Notes: generated by a model not told the origin, from the sequence alone. Shown: positions 38,158 through 47,853, numbered from the stretch's first letter. The stretch is DNA of 64,000 nucleotides from Candidatus Nitrotoga sp. SPKER (GCA_003402285.1 QFXG01000001.1:62001-126000); one strand, 5' to 3'. Program-made: numbers and translations.

Positions 38158-38766
38158 TATTTACCCCCTTTATGTGATGCGCGTCTCTGAGTCGTAGCTC
38201 GAACTAAGCATTTACTTTTATTATTTACCGTATAGATTTATTACTGTTACATCTCGAGGTTAGCTTTTTTCTGATATTGCCACGTCCCACGATATCAGAT
38301 TTACAAGTTGAAACAAGCGTGTTTGAATCAAATTCAGATTACCTAAGAAATTAACATGCATCAATTGACGATTTCACGAGAATTGAGCTGAATATCATCA
38401 TGCATTTTTATAGACTTCCCGGCTTATTAGCCCTTGCAGTATCTGAAATTTGTACTTCGAAACCCGTATCAAATGATATTAACAGTACATATAACATACG
38501 GTGCTAGTGCAAACCTGCTTCTATCTTTTCCTTGTCGTTAAGTGTTGTAAGGACCACACTCCGAAAAATAATCTATAGACAGGTACTCTGACAGGCAAAG
38601 CCAGTCAGGTGATAACCAAGAAATCCATAGGACGTGGTTTTTCAATTCTCCATAAACTTCTAGGTCTGCTAGTTGAAAAATACCTGTGTTGAATTGCACA
38701 AATATACGAAGTAAGGCATGGTACAAATGCCAAAATCAGCTGTGATGAAACAAAGGAGCGGGTGTT
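38158..38766. other. long intergenic stretch, no gene recognised
   Basis: Tracked ORFs here are short, overlap each other and lack ribosome sites. No RNA gene or repeat was recognised. It may hold control sites for the two divergent flanking genes. Confidence 0.45.
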
Positions 38767-39624
38767 ATGAACACATTCATGCTGCAACATGAATTTGCCA
38801 TTCGCTTGGCCTGCTTCTTGTTTATGTTCTGCAGCATGTCACTTTGGGAGCTTGCTGCGCCACGACGCCGACTTACTGTGTCCAAGCTTTTACGCTGGGC
38901 AAATAATCTTGCGCTAGTAGCTCTTAATAGTGTTTTAGTACGCGCGTTGTTCCCGGCTGCAGCGGTGGGGGTGGCAGCATTTACCACCCAACAGGGCTGG
39001 GGGCTGTTGAATTATTTCATCCTTCCGTCGTGGGTGGTCGTGCTGGTCTCAATCGTGTTACTGGACCTCGTCATTTATCTTCAGCACGTGATGTTCCACG
39101 CCGTGCCGCTACTGTGGCGCCTGCATCGCGTGCATCATGCCGATCTTGATATTGATGTAACAACGGGTATACGTTTTCACCCTATCGAGATCATACTATC
39201 CATGCACATCAAGGCTGTGGTGATCCTGGTATTGGGTCCACCCGTGTTGGCAGTAGTAATCTTCGAGGTATTGCTCAACGCTACCTCCCTATTCAATCAT
39301 GGCAATGTGCGTATGCCTCCTACGCTGGACAGAGTGCTGCGCTTGCTCTTGGTAACACCTGATATGCATCGCGTACATCACTCTGTCGAGGAGGATGAAA
39401 CCAATAGCAACTTCGCTTTTAATCTATCTGTGTGGGATCGGCTCTTCGGCACCTACCGTGATCGGCCTCGCGCGAAGCACAAGGATATGATTATTGGCAT
39501 CAGCACTTTTCGTGAGACAAATCGCTGTGTTTGGCTGCCAGGCATTTTAATGTTGCCATTCATCGGCAAGGTAATGAATTACGATATTAATCGTCGGCGT
39601 GTGAAAAGTGACGATACATCATAA
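38767..39624 (+). CDS. sterol desaturase/fatty acid hydroxylase family membrane protein
   Basis: 285 aa with several hydrophobic segments. Histidine boxes for the di-iron centre are intact: YLQHVMFHAVPLLWRLHRVHHADLDID, TGIRFHPIE, SLFNHGNV and MHRVHHSVEEDETNSNF. Family members hydroxylate or desaturate lipids in the inner membrane. The substrate is unknown; it has no lipid-gene neighbours. Ribosome site AAGGAGCGGGTGTT precedes the ATG. Confidence 0.88.
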   Translation: MNTFMLQHEFAIRLACFLFMFCSMSLWELAAPRRRLTVSKLLRWANNLALVALNSVLVRALFPAAAVGVAAFTTQQGWGLLNYFILPSWVVVLVSIVLLDLVIYLQHVMFHAVPLLWRLHRVHHADLDIDVTTGIRFHPIEIILSMHIKAVVILVLGPPVLAVVIFEVLLNATSLFNHGNVRMPPTLDRVLRLLLVTPDMHRVHHSVEEDETNSNFAFNLSVWDRLFGTYRDRPRAKHKDMIIGISTFRETNRCVWLPGILMLPFIGKVMNYDINRRRVKSDDTS

Positions 39625-39790
39625 AATGCAGCTCGTTATGACGTTTATGCTGGCCATGATGGTGGCAATCACGGTAAGTTACCACGAATATTTCATGTCG
39701 TATTTCTTATACTTGAACTATCAGACCCAGCTATAGCTCAAGTAAAGTTTGCTACACTATATGCCTTAAACATACGTATGGAGATACATA

Positions 39791-40030
39791 ATGTTCAATA
39801 CAAAATTCCTTGATGAAATTTCCGACAAGTTAAGTAAGGCAGTGGCTAACAGCCCGGCAAAAGATGTTGAGAAAAATGCCCGCGCCTTGCTGGCGCAAGG
39901 TTTTACCAAACTGGATCTTGTGACGCGTGAAGAATTCGATGTACAAACCCAACTGTTATCACACACCATCGAAAAATTGACGGCACTGGAAGCCCGAGTC
40001 GCCGTCCTTGAATCACAACGCAACCCCTAG
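39791..40030 (+). CDS. ubiK: ubiquinone biosynthesis accessory factor UbiK
   Basis: 79 aa, YqiC/BMFP family. MFNTKFLDEISDKLSKAVANSPAKDVEKNARALLAQGFTKLDLVTREEFDVQTQLLSHTIEKLTALEARVAVLE with a C-terminal coiled coil. Helps the soluble ubiquinone-biosynthesis complex. GGAGATACATA is the ribosome site. Followed by comM after 4 bases. Confidence 0.9.
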   Translation: MFNTKFLDEISDKLSKAVANSPAKDVEKNARALLAQGFTKLDLVTREEFDVQTQLLSHTIEKLTALEARVAVLESQRNP

Positions 40031-40034
40031 ATAA

Positions 40035-41531
40035 ATGAGCCTCGCGGTTTTATATAGCCGCGCCCTCTCCGGCATGGATGCCGCGCTGGTCACAGTCGAG
40101 GTGCATCTCGCTAACGGCCTGCCCAGCTTTACCATTGTCGGCTTGCCAGAGACCGAAGTGAAAGAAAGTAAGGATCGCGTCCGTGCAGCCTTGCTGACTT
40201 GCCAATTTGAATTTCCTAATCGCCGCATCACTGTCAATCTCGCGCCGGCCGACCTGCCTAAGGAAAGCGGACGTTTTGATTTACCCATCGCGCTCGGTAT
40301 TCTCGCCGCATCCGGGCAGATACCCGCAAACCGCCTTGCCGAATATGAATTTGCGGGTGAATTAGCACTTACCGGCGAATTACGGCCGATACGCGGCGCG
40401 CTTGCAATGACCTATCACGCAGCATCCAACGGGCGGGCATTTATTCTTCCCGAAATAAATGCTGTTGAAGCAGCGTTGGTAGAAGATGCAGCAGTTTATC
40501 CTGCGCAATCCTTATTACAGGTAGCAGCACATTTATCTGGTCGCACTGCGCTCACCCGTCAAATCGCCAGTGCACAGCCTGTTATACCGAATTATCCAGA
40601 CATGTGTGAAGTAAAAGGGCAAGGACAAGCCAAGCGCGCGCTTGAGATTGCCGCGGCTGGCGGCCATAGCGTTTTGATGAGCGGCCCGCCTGGCACTGGC
40701 AAATCGATGCTGGCAGCGCGTTTCCCCGGAATCCTGCCGCAAATGACTGAAGCTGAAGCACTAGAAAGTGCGGCCATGCAATCGCTAGGCGGCATGTTTG
40801 ATGTAAGTCGCTGGAAAACAAGACCATATCGATCACCGCACCATACTGCATCAGCTGTAGCGATGGTCGGCGGCGGTAGTAATCCGCGTCCCGGTGAGAT
40901 TTCTATCGCAATGCACGGTGTACTGTTCCTCGATGAATTGCCAGAATTTGAACGCCAGGTACTGGAAGTACTGCGCGAACCGCTAGAAAGTGGACGCATC
41001 ACCATCTCGCGCGCTGCGCGTCGCGCCGATTTTCGTGCTCAATTTCAGTTACTTGCTGCAATGAACCCTTGCCCGTGCGGCTTTCTTGGCCATTACAACG
41101 GCAAGTGCCGTTGCACCCCCGATCAAATTGCGCGCTATCGCGGCAAAATTTCTGGTCCGCTGTTAGATCGCATAGACATTCAGATCGAAGTTCCTGCAGT
41201 GCCACAGGAAACCTTGCTCAAACAGACTGATGGGGAAGCAAATAGTGCTATTCAAGCACGTGTGAATGTAGCGCGACAACGTGCATTAACCCGACAGAAC
41301 AAACCAAATGCACAACTTACGGTCAGCGAGATTGACGTTCTCTGTGCACCCGATGCACAAGGTGCCGCACTATTACAACAAGCTATCAGCCGCCTGAATC
41401 TATCTGCACGCGCTTATCACCGCGTGCTCAAAGTGGCGCGCACTATTGCCGATTTGGCAGACAACGAGAACATCCTTGCTCCTCACATCGCCGAAGCGGT
41501 ACAGTATCGCAGGATGGAGAGACAGGGATAA
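40035..41531 (+). CDS. comM: YifB/ComM family Mg-chelatase-like AAA ATPase
   Basis: 498 aa. N-terminal Lon-like domain (LAVLYSRALSGMDAALVTVEVHLANGLPSFTIVGLPETEVKESKDRVRAAL), Walker A MSGPPGTGKSMLAARFPGILP, the YRSPHHTAS and FLDELPEF blocks, and a zinc-like segment NPCPCGFLGHYNGKCRCTPDQI. ComM helps branch migration during natural transformation. Directly after ubiK. Confidence 0.94.
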   Translation: MSLAVLYSRALSGMDAALVTVEVHLANGLPSFTIVGLPETEVKESKDRVRAALLTCQFEFPNRRITVNLAPADLPKESGRFDLPIALGILAASGQIPANRLAEYEFAGELALTGELRPIRGALAMTYHAASNGRAFILPEINAVEAALVEDAAVYPAQSLLQVAAHLSGRTALTRQIASAQPVIPNYPDMCEVKGQGQAKRALEIAAAGGHSVLMSGPPGTGKSMLAARFPGILPQMTEAEALESAAMQSLGGMFDVSRWKTRPYRSPHHTASAVAMVGGGSNPRPGEISIAMHGVLFLDELPEFERQVLEVLREPLESGRITISRAARRADFRAQFQLLAAMNPCPCGFLGHYNGKCRCTPDQIARYRGKISGPLLDRIDIQIEVPAVPQETLLKQTDGEANSAIQARVNVARQRALTRQNKPNAQLTVSEIDVLCAPDAQGAALLQQAISRLNLSARAYHRVLKVARTIADLADNENILAPHIAEAVQYRRMERQG

Positions 41532-41752
41532 TTTGAGAGCAGCAATTTTATACCTCTAACCTCATTTCCGGCCAGTATAATCGCCATTAATGGGAGGCAA
41601 TTAATTTTTCATTGTGCTATTTCGGAACTTAATTTCTATGCAAGATTGCTACCGCAAAATGATGTTTGCTTGACATGGTATCTGTACAATCCATACCATC
41701 GCGTTTTTTATTAATTACCACCATTCTTCATTGTCATTTTTAGGGGTTTGTT

Positions 41753-42721
41753 GTGTCGTTTGAAGCTTTAAAACAATCTCTTGCCTCAGATATGTCCATT
41801 GTTGACAGAATTATACGTACCCGTTTACATTCGGATGTAGCACTAGTCAACCAAATGAGCGAGTACATTATTAATAATGGCGGCAAACGGCTACGCCCCG
41901 CCTTAGTAGTGTTATCCGCCAAAGCATTAGGTTACACGGGAGAATATCATCACTGTTTGGCAGCGGTAGTGGAATTTATTCATACCGCCACGTTGCTACA
42001 CGACGATGTGGTAGATGAATCTGAGCTACGCCGTGGACATGCAACTGCCAGCGCATTATTTGGTAACGCAGCCAGTGTACTGGTTGGTGATTTTTTATAT
42101 TCGCGCGCTTTTCAAATGATGGTGGAAGTCAATAACATGCGTGTAATGCAAACGTTAGCCGACGCTACTAACACTATTGCAGAAGGTGAAGTGTTGCAAT
42201 TATTGAGCTGTCATGATGCGAGCGTAGATGCAGCCAGTTATTTACGCGTAATCTATTGCAAAACAGCCAAACTATTCGAGGCGGCGATGCGTTTGGGCGC
42301 TATTCTGGTTCAGGTTGACAGTGCCAGCGAAGAAGCTCTGGCAAAGTATGGTATGCACTTGGGAACAGCATTCCAACTGGTAGATGATATGCTGGATTAT
42401 TCTGGAGACGAGCAATCAACCGGCAAAAACCTAGGCGATGACCTATCTGAAGGTAAGCCCACATTACCGCTTATTTATGCCATGCAGCAGGGTGACGCCC
42501 GCCAAACTGCAATGATAAAGCTAGCCATTGAACAAGGTAACATCGAGAGTTTTACCGAAGTATTGCAAGTGATCAAACAAACCGGTGCCCTAGAATATAC
42601 CCGGCAGCAGGCACAAAAAGAATCCGATGCGGCATGCGCGGCACTGTCTATCTTGCCCGATACAGCTTACAAACAATCTCTACTACAATTAGCTGATTTT
42701 GCCGTCACACGGCAATTTTAA
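41753..42721 (+). CDS. ispB: octaprenyl diphosphate synthase
   Basis: 322 aa. First Asp-rich motif LLHDDVVDESELRRG, second LVDDMLDYSGD, GGKRLRPALVVL near the start: a long-chain trans-prenyl diphosphate synthase making the ubiquinone side chain. About 220 bases of upstream DNA hold its promoter region; start is GTG (GTGTCGTTTGAAGC) preceded by AGGGGTTT. Confidence 0.94.
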   Translation: MSFEALKQSLASDMSIVDRIIRTRLHSDVALVNQMSEYIINNGGKRLRPALVVLSAKALGYTGEYHHCLAAVVEFIHTATLLHDDVVDESELRRGHATASALFGNAASVLVGDFLYSRAFQMMVEVNNMRVMQTLADATNTIAEGEVLQLLSCHDASVDAASYLRVIYCKTAKLFEAAMRLGAILVQVDSASEEALAKYGMHLGTAFQLVDDMLDYSGDEQSTGKNLGDDLSEGKPTLPLIYAMQQGDARQTAMIKLAIEQGNIESFTEVLQVIKQTGALEYTRQQAQKESDAACAALSILPDTAYKQSLLQLADFAVTRQF

Positions 42722-42867
42722 TTTAATTAAGCTAAGTAAACACCGAACAAGCACACGCGACGCGACGCGATGACATGACAGCGAATTGAAACGAAGGGAT
42801 GCCACGAAACGGAAATTCATTCTCAAATGTGCCTCAGGCGAGGCATGAAGCGAGGAAATTTCCCACT

Positions 42868-43824
42868 TCATGCGGTAGTTGGATACACCTCCCCCGTTAA
42901 TGGCCGTCTCCACTTAATGAGATTGATCATCACCAGCATGACAAAAGCATGGTTGGCGTTCTTGGTCAGACCGCGATAGCGAGTCTTGGCGAAGCCCCAC
43001 AAGCGCTTCAAAGTGAGGAAAGGGTGTTCGACCTTGGGGCGCATCGCAGACTTGCGTCGATTCGTTGTCTTGTCCGCCTCGGTCAGAGGACGGTTCGTGT
43101 AGTCGCATATGCTGGTGAAATCTTTCGCCTTCGGCGCAAGGGTCTTGAGTTGCTCGCGCTGCTCCTTGCCTCGATACGCGCCGTAGTCGTAGAAACGGGT
43201 TTCGTTGCCATGCAGCAGATTCGGTACTTTGTGGCGGGCATGCACATTTACCGCCGTGATGCTGGTGCTGTGGATCAAACCGCTTTTGCTGTTGACACCA
43301 GCTACATCTTCATGACGACACGTCATTGCTTGCCTTTTTGGTCTGGTGCATCTCTGGGTCGCGAGCCTTCTCCAGGTTCTTGACCGAGGTAGCGCGACAA
43401 TCAGGGTGGCATCGATAAGGATGTCGCCTGACGGGCTCAGACCGTTGGTCATTAGCCACTCGCTTACCTTGATGAAGGCGGCGGCACCCAGCTCATGCCA
43501 CTCCACTAACTGGCGAAGCAGGCCCAGGGCACTGCCGTCGGCAATCCGCTCATCACCCAGATCAAAGTCGAAGAAATTCCGGAACAGGGCATCGTGCAGG
43601 GCTTCCTCGCAGGTCACATCGCCCAGGTTGAACCAGTTGGCGAGGCAGTACTGCGCAGCATATGCTCCAGTCTGACCGGTGGCTGGCCATTGCTCGCCTT
43701 GGGGTGGTACGGCTCAATCAATACGCATAGCTCCGCCTATGGCATCATTGTCTCCATTCGTTCGCGCCAGAAATTCCAACTTGCGCGTCAAACGCGCGTG
43801 TTTCTCAAATCCCCTCGTTCCCAT
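42868..43824 (-). pseudogene. decayed IS5-family transposase
   Basis: Start MGTRGFEKHARLTRKLEFLAR at 43824, then in another frame METMMP*AELCVLIEPYHPKASNGQPPVRLEHMLR (Trp codon now TAG), then YCLANWFNLGDVTCEEALHDALFRNFFDFDLGDERIADGSALGLLRQLVEWHELG, IDATLIVA, a frameshift, TSVKNLEKARDPEMHQTKKA, and further breaks before SGLIHSTSITAVNVH and the conserved end. At least four disabling changes. Not mobile by itself. Confidence 0.88.
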
Positions 43825-43956
43825 GCTCATTTGTTTTATGTTCGTCTGCACCCCGATAATTTTATCCAGAGCAATTATGACATGCAGCTACCGTAAATGA
43901 CGGGGGTTCCCTAATTCAACAAAATTTTATCTGTACTGCTTGGGCCTAGCTAACGA

Positions 43957-43967
43957 GATACTGTATC
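43957..43967. repeat. candidate attL core
   Basis: GATACTGTATC, identical to 50383-50393, 116 bases outside the left arm repeats. Confidence 0.5.
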
Positions 43968-44083
43968 GTACAATGTACCGTTCATAGACTTTCGCAGTCT
44001 TCCATAAAACACAATGATATCAGCCTTCCTGTACAGTTTATTGTTTACTACCGTTCGCCAAAGTTTGCTATAATTCGTGTTAA

Positions 44084-44106
44084 TGGGTAAGAACGTGGGT
44101 AAGAAC
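44084..44106. promoter_or_regulatory. left arm-type repeats (GGGTAAGAAC x2)
   Basis: Two direct copies of GGGTAAGAAC 12 bases apart, just before the integrase start. A similar pair lies at 50299-50321. Such pairs next to P4-type integrases are plausible arm sites. Confidence 0.55.
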
Positions 44107-44117
44107 TGGGGGCGGAA

Positions 44118-45326
44118 ATGGCACAACAAATTGGCAAGCTGGCAGCAAGACAGGTTGACTCATTGAAGGAAGGATTTCATGCAGACGGTGGAAATCTTTA
44201 TCTGCGAGTGAAAGAGTCCGGGGCAAGAAGTTGGGTTTTCAGATACAAGATTGCCGGTAAAGTCAGTGAGTTCGGTTTAGGTTCCAAGAATGAACGCTCC
44301 CTTGCTGATGCACGAGCACTTGCTGGCGCAATGCGCAAAGCCATAGTAGATGGCAATGATCCAGCAGAACTACTCAACAGACGTGATAGCACTGCCAAAA
44401 CGTTTCAGGACTATGCAGCCAAGCTTATTGAGGCAATGCGTCCATCCTGGAAAAGCCCCGGCCACACAAAAGAATGGGAAACAACCCTTAGACGCTTTGC
44501 CTTTCCTGTAATTGGCTTCAAGCTGCCTTCAGAGGTGACGCTTACCGACTTAGAGAAAATACTTTGGCCGTTATGGACTACTAAGACAGTGACAGCTAGC
44601 AGGTTGCGTCAACGCATAGAGGCTGTGCTAGCTAAAGCTGCGGTAACTGAGAGAGCGCCTACCAGATACAATCCAGCGGCTTGGAAAAACAATTTAGATC
44701 AAATTTTCCCAAAGCCCAACAAGGTAGCTAAAAAAGTTCATTTTGCCTCTGCGCCGTATGTTGATGTTCCTGCATTAATGTCCGCATTGCGCTCAAAGAA
44801 CCATATGTCTGCTTATTGCCTACGATTTATTATTTTAACCGGAGCCCGTTCCGGAGAGGCTCGGGGTGCTTTGTGGAGTGAAATAGACATGCCAGCGAAG
44901 ACCTGGACGATACCTGCCAGCAGAATGAAAGCCGGGCTAGGCCATAGGGTGCCACTAAATGAAGAAGCCCTGATAATTCTGGCTAAAATGCAAGATTGGA
45001 GAATGCCCGGTTCGGAGAGGGTTTTCCCTGGTAGACAGGGCGGCTTACTATGTGATGTAGCAGTTAATCAAACCCTACATAATATTATCACCGGTGTGAC
45101 TGTTCACGGCTTCAGGGCAAGCTTTAGGATGTGGGGCGCTGAAACGACAGCCTACCCATCGGCCGTGCTTGAGGCAGCTCTTGCCCACGTTAATCAGAAC
45201 GCAACTGAGGCAGCTTACCAACGTAGTGACCTATTCGAAAGACGACGGGAGCTGATGAACGCATGGGGCAACTATTGCTCAAGCAAGGGAAATATTGTTC
45301 AGCTGGTCAGCAATGCAGCAGCATAA
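44118..45326 (+). CDS. tyrosine-type integrase (P4-like)
   Basis: 402 aa. N-terminal DUF4102-like arm-binding domain (ARQVDSLKEGFHADGGNLYLRVKESGARSWVFRYKIAGK...LGLGS-like ADARALAGAMRKAI), core-binding domain, then the catalytic domain with ILTGARSGEARGALW (first Arg), VHGFRASFRMWGAE (HxxR) and AAYQRSDLFERRRELMNAWGNYCS (Tyr). All catalytic residues are present, so the enzyme looks active. GGGGGCGGAA precedes the ATG. Target appears to be the DNA in front of accA rather than a tRNA. Confidence 0.93.
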   Translation: MAQQIGKLAARQVDSLKEGFHADGGNLYLRVKESGARSWVFRYKIAGKVSEFGLGSKNERSLADARALAGAMRKAIVDGNDPAELLNRRDSTAKTFQDYAAKLIEAMRPSWKSPGHTKEWETTLRRFAFPVIGFKLPSEVTLTDLEKILWPLWTTKTVTASRLRQRIEAVLAKAAVTERAPTRYNPAAWKNNLDQIFPKPNKVAKKVHFASAPYVDVPALMSALRSKNHMSAYCLRFIILTGARSGEARGALWSEIDMPAKTWTIPASRMKAGLGHRVPLNEEALIILAKMQDWRMPGSERVFPGRQGGLLCDVAVNQTLHNIITGVTVHGFRASFRMWGAETTAYPSAVLEAALAHVNQNATEAAYQRSDLFERRRELMNAWGNYCSSKGNIVQLVSNAAA

Positions 45327-45820
45327 GACACCGTGCGTGCACCATTCGTGCACGGTGTGTTCGGCAATTCGTCTTGGTTCAGTATCGGCTTTTATTTTTT
45401 CTAAAGCTATAACATTCAGAGGATTAGTACGTGTTCGCTCTTCGGCTTTATTCGGCTTTATTTTTCGCCGGACTGAAGAAAACCCACCGGGTTAACCGTG
45501 GTTTGACTTGGGTTATTTTGGGTTAGGTTTGGGTTATCAATTTCGCTTTGAAATAAATCAATATCAGGCCGTTTAAAGCGTCTTTCATGGGGTGTTTTTC
45601 AAAACAGGTTAAAGCCCCTTAATTTTTAATCGGCGAAAACCGCTATTTGTCCACAGCGGAAGCCTCAACCGGGGGGGGGTGATTGTTGCTTTGTTGATGC
45701 TTCGTTACTTGCTATTAATTTCATATTGTCTTTCAACGTCATTTAAGGCGGTTCTAACGCGTTTTATTGAGTCCGATAGGGGCAAGCCTCAACTGAATGA
45801 AGCAAACCCCTGCCGTGGCA
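45327..45820. other. noncoding stretch behind the integrase
   Basis: Holds an inverted repeat ACACCGTGC/GCACGGTGT (45328-45358) at the integrase stop, a run of three TTGGGTTA repeats about 10 bases apart (45509-45537), and a G run of nine to ten bases near 45670. No gene seen. Confidence 0.5.
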
Positions 45821-46492
45821 CTAAATCGCGTAATTAGCTGCAACCATGCGGCTTGATGCTTGCTGCTGTCTGGCGACGTTAAGCTTTCGAACAGGGTCTC
45901 CACGCTGCCCAGAGACTGAAACTTGCCAAATCATTTCGCCATGTGCTCGGTTTGAGACGCAAGCACTGATTGCCGCAAGTGAGGCCGCCTGCCCTGGTAA
46001 CTCAAGATCATTCAAAGCCAGGTTCATAGAATCGGTAAAACTTGCCTCAGTTGATCTTGCTTGTCCAACTCGCCAGCATTGGTAAACAAGTGGCAAATTT
46101 CTGTCAGCTCGGGCATTTTCAAAAGTCAGCCCCAGCAATGGCAGAGAAATAGTGCCAAGCTCACTTGCATGGCAAAGCCGGATTTGTGCATCTCTGGCAG
46201 CATCCTCATCAAACTTTTGCAGGCTCAGTAGCAGAGGTTTGTTCTCCCAAAACTTCTTATGGGCGTATGAAACTTCGGCCATGGTCATGATTGTTTTAAG
46301 TTCGGCGGTCAGCGCTGGCTCCTCCTTTGCGCGGGTGGCTTTGACAGTCTCCAAAATCCAATCGCGACTTCGAGATTTGTCATTCTCGCACTGCTCGATT
46401 AAGGCATTAAGCTTTTCAATGATCGACTCCATTTTTTTAATGGAGGTATCGGATATTTCTTTGTTCTTTAGCAATTGTGTTTGGCTTAACAT
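45821..46492 (-). CDS. island protein, unknown (223 aa)
   Basis: MLSQTQLLKNKEISDTSIKKMESIIEKLNALIEQCENDKSRSRDWILETVKATRAKEEPALTAELKTI... Highly helical N-terminal half, no membrane span, no motif I recognise. Last gene of the minus-strand row of the island. The ribosome site is weak (TTTTAAAAAATG). Confidence 0.6.
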   Translation of the reverse strand: MLSQTQLLKNKEISDTSIKKMESIIEKLNALIEQCENDKSRSRDWILETVKATRAKEEPALTAELKTIMTMAEVSYAHKKFWENKPLLLSLQKFDEDAARDAQIRLCHASELGTISLPLLGLTFENARADRNLPLVYQCWRVGQARSTEASFTDSMNLALNDLELPGQAASLAAISACVSNRAHGEMIWQVSVSGQRGDPVRKLNVARQQQASSRMVAANYAI

Positions 46493-46691
46493 TTTTTAAA
46501 ACCTTTCAAATAAGTTGTGAAACGTTTGGTTTTATCTTAGAGCTTGTTAGTTTCAGTTTTGTGTCAGGGAGGGTCTTTATTGTTTGGCAGGCCCATCAAA
46601 ACCTCTCCCTTGAGGATGGTGCAGTTTGTGGTTCTTTCCCCCTAACAATCCCATTCAGAATAACCATGCATATGGTGAATCTATAAAGGTG

Positions 46692-46829
46692 ACCCGTGGC
46701 GGAACGATCAAAACATGAAAAACAGTGGGTTTCGTTCCGTGGCGGAACAAAATGGATCATTTTTACAGTTTTGGTGTGTTGCATCGTTCCGTGGCGGAAC
46801 GTTTTAGGAATGCATCGTTCCGTGGCGGG
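46692..46829. repeat. four copies of palindrome GTTCCGTGGCGGAAC
   Basis: Copies at 46692-46706 (partial), 46733-46748, 46785-46801 (CGTTCCGTGGCGGAACG complete) and 46816-46829 (partial). Each can fold into a short GC hairpin. The right-hand copies lie inside the 3' end of the gene at 46763-47299 and form its last residues (PPRNDAF, KRSATERC). Confidence 0.85.
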
Positions 46830-47299
46830 GCTACCGTTTGCGTTTTTCTGGCACGTCTCCAATGTGCCGGATTTTCCAATGTAGGTGGTTTGGCAAGTGC
46901 TCCTCCGTCTCCCATGTAATCCGAGACTCGAAAGGCGCTTGGTGTAACTTGTAACTTGGATTGATCGCAGTGAAGTGGATAAAGCGTCAGTGCAAATAAG
47001 CTGCAATCCAAACGCCCACCTTGCCGAGTTTGAATCAGCAGGCCGCTTGCTATTAACTCTTGAATTGCAGCATGCAGGCTGGCCCGGCTTGTCCAGCCCC
47101 GAATCGCGAGCGTTTTTGGAGTTAGAGATAAATCTCCATTGCCGCTTGCGTTGGCCCCAAGTAACGCCCATAAATCCAGCACTAATTTTGCTGCAAGTGG
47201 GGACATTTCGGCGCACGCCCTGGACCGCAAAAATTCCAGTGGGACTGGTAGCCACACCCCGGCAACTGCTATGCCGTGTCTCGATCTTTTTTTGGACAT
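46763..47299 (-). CDS. island protein with winged-helix-like domain
   Basis: 178 aa. PVPLEFLRSRACAEMSPLAAKLVLDLWALLGANASGNGDLSLTPKTLAIRGWTSRASLHAAIQELIASGLLIQTRQGGRLDCSLFALTLYPL looks like a DNA-binding winged helix of the sort kept next to AlpA in betaproteobacterial islands; a replication or control role is plausible but unproven. The C-terminus is made by palindromic repeats. Starts 3 bases after the previous gene's stop. The ORF 46596-47306 in another frame is a shadow. Confidence 0.65.
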   Translation of the reverse strand: MSKKRSRHGIAVAGVWLPVPLEFLRSRACAEMSPLAAKLVLDLWALLGANASGNGDLSLTPKTLAIRGWTSRASLHAAIQELIASGLLIQTRQGGRLDCSLFALTLYPLHCDQSKLQVTPSAFRVSDYMGDGGALAKPPTLENPAHWRRARKTQTVAPPRNDAFLKRSATERCNTPKL

Positions 47300-47302
47300 G
47301 GG

Positions 47303-47614
47303 TCATACGCCCTCCATCTCAGGGCAGAAAACGTAAAGTGCAACACGATGAAGTTTGCCGCAGTCCGTGGGCTGGTCTATCCAAACCCTGTCAATGCGGT
47401 GGCCATACCTGTGACGCAACTCAAAAATGCGTGGCGCAACTCCAAGAATGTCTAACTCACGACGTGCAGTGATTGTGTCTATGCTGCCACACGTTTGTAG
47501 CCAAGCAAGTAGGCTTTGCCGCTGGGCTTTAGATGAATTAGAATGGCTGCGCATAGCGTTTTTCTTAGCCGGTTTGGGTTGCCTCCCATCCGGCTTTTTC
47601 TTTTTGTCTGGCAT
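47303..47614 (-). CDS. island protein with helix-turn-helix domain
   Basis: 103 aa. A basic N-terminus (MPDKKKKPDGRQPKPAKK) precedes RQSLLAWLQTCGSIDTITARRELDILGVAPRIFELRHRYGHRID, the pattern of the small winged helix domain HTH_39. Probably DNA-binding. Two bases after the alpA stop; part of the minus-strand operon. Confidence 0.7.
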   Translation of the reverse strand: MPDKKKKPDGRQPKPAKKNAMRSHSNSSKAQRQSLLAWLQTCGSIDTITARRELDILGVAPRIFELRHRYGHRIDRVWIDQPTDCGKLHRVALYVFCPEMEGV

Positions 47615-47616
47615 GG

Positions 47617-47853
47617 TTACACCTCCCGTGCAGCAAGGCGTTTGTTAATCCATTCTGAAATTTCAGCTTCGGCGAAAACAGTTTTTTTTCCCAGTTTTAC
47701 CGGTCGCAATTCACCCCGCTTGATTAATTGATACAACGATGTTTTACAAAGCGCTGTGCGCGACATTGCTTCAGGTATCGCTATAAACCGTGGGGGGCAA
47801 GTCGGAAATGAATTTGAAGCTGTTGCTTCGGGGAATTGTATTGGTAACGACAT
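47617..47853 (-). CDS. AlpA-family regulator/excisionase-like protein
   Basis: 78 aa. RFIAIPEAMSRTALCKTSLYQLIKRGELRPVKLGKKTVFAEAEISEWINKRLA is the AlpA/MerR-like helix-turn-helix found in P4-like elements, where it controls the integrase or acts in excision. First gene of a tight three-gene group (47853 down to 46763). Confidence 0.9.
   Translation of the reverse strand: MSLPIQFPEATASNSFPTCPPRFIAIPEAMSRTALCKTSLYQLIKRGELRPVKLGKKTVFAEAEISEWINKRLAAREV

Noticed and set aside
41665-41712. TTGACA near TACAAT as an ispB promoter
   Set aside because: The two boxes are only nine bases apart, too close for a sigma70 promoter.
42949-43383. plus-strand ORF opposite the IS5 relic
   Set aside because: Shadow of the decayed transposase.
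46596-47306. 236-aa ORF on the minus strand
   Set aside because: Overlaps the 178-aa winged-helix gene in another frame and reads through the palindromes. The 178-aa frame has recognisable protein character.
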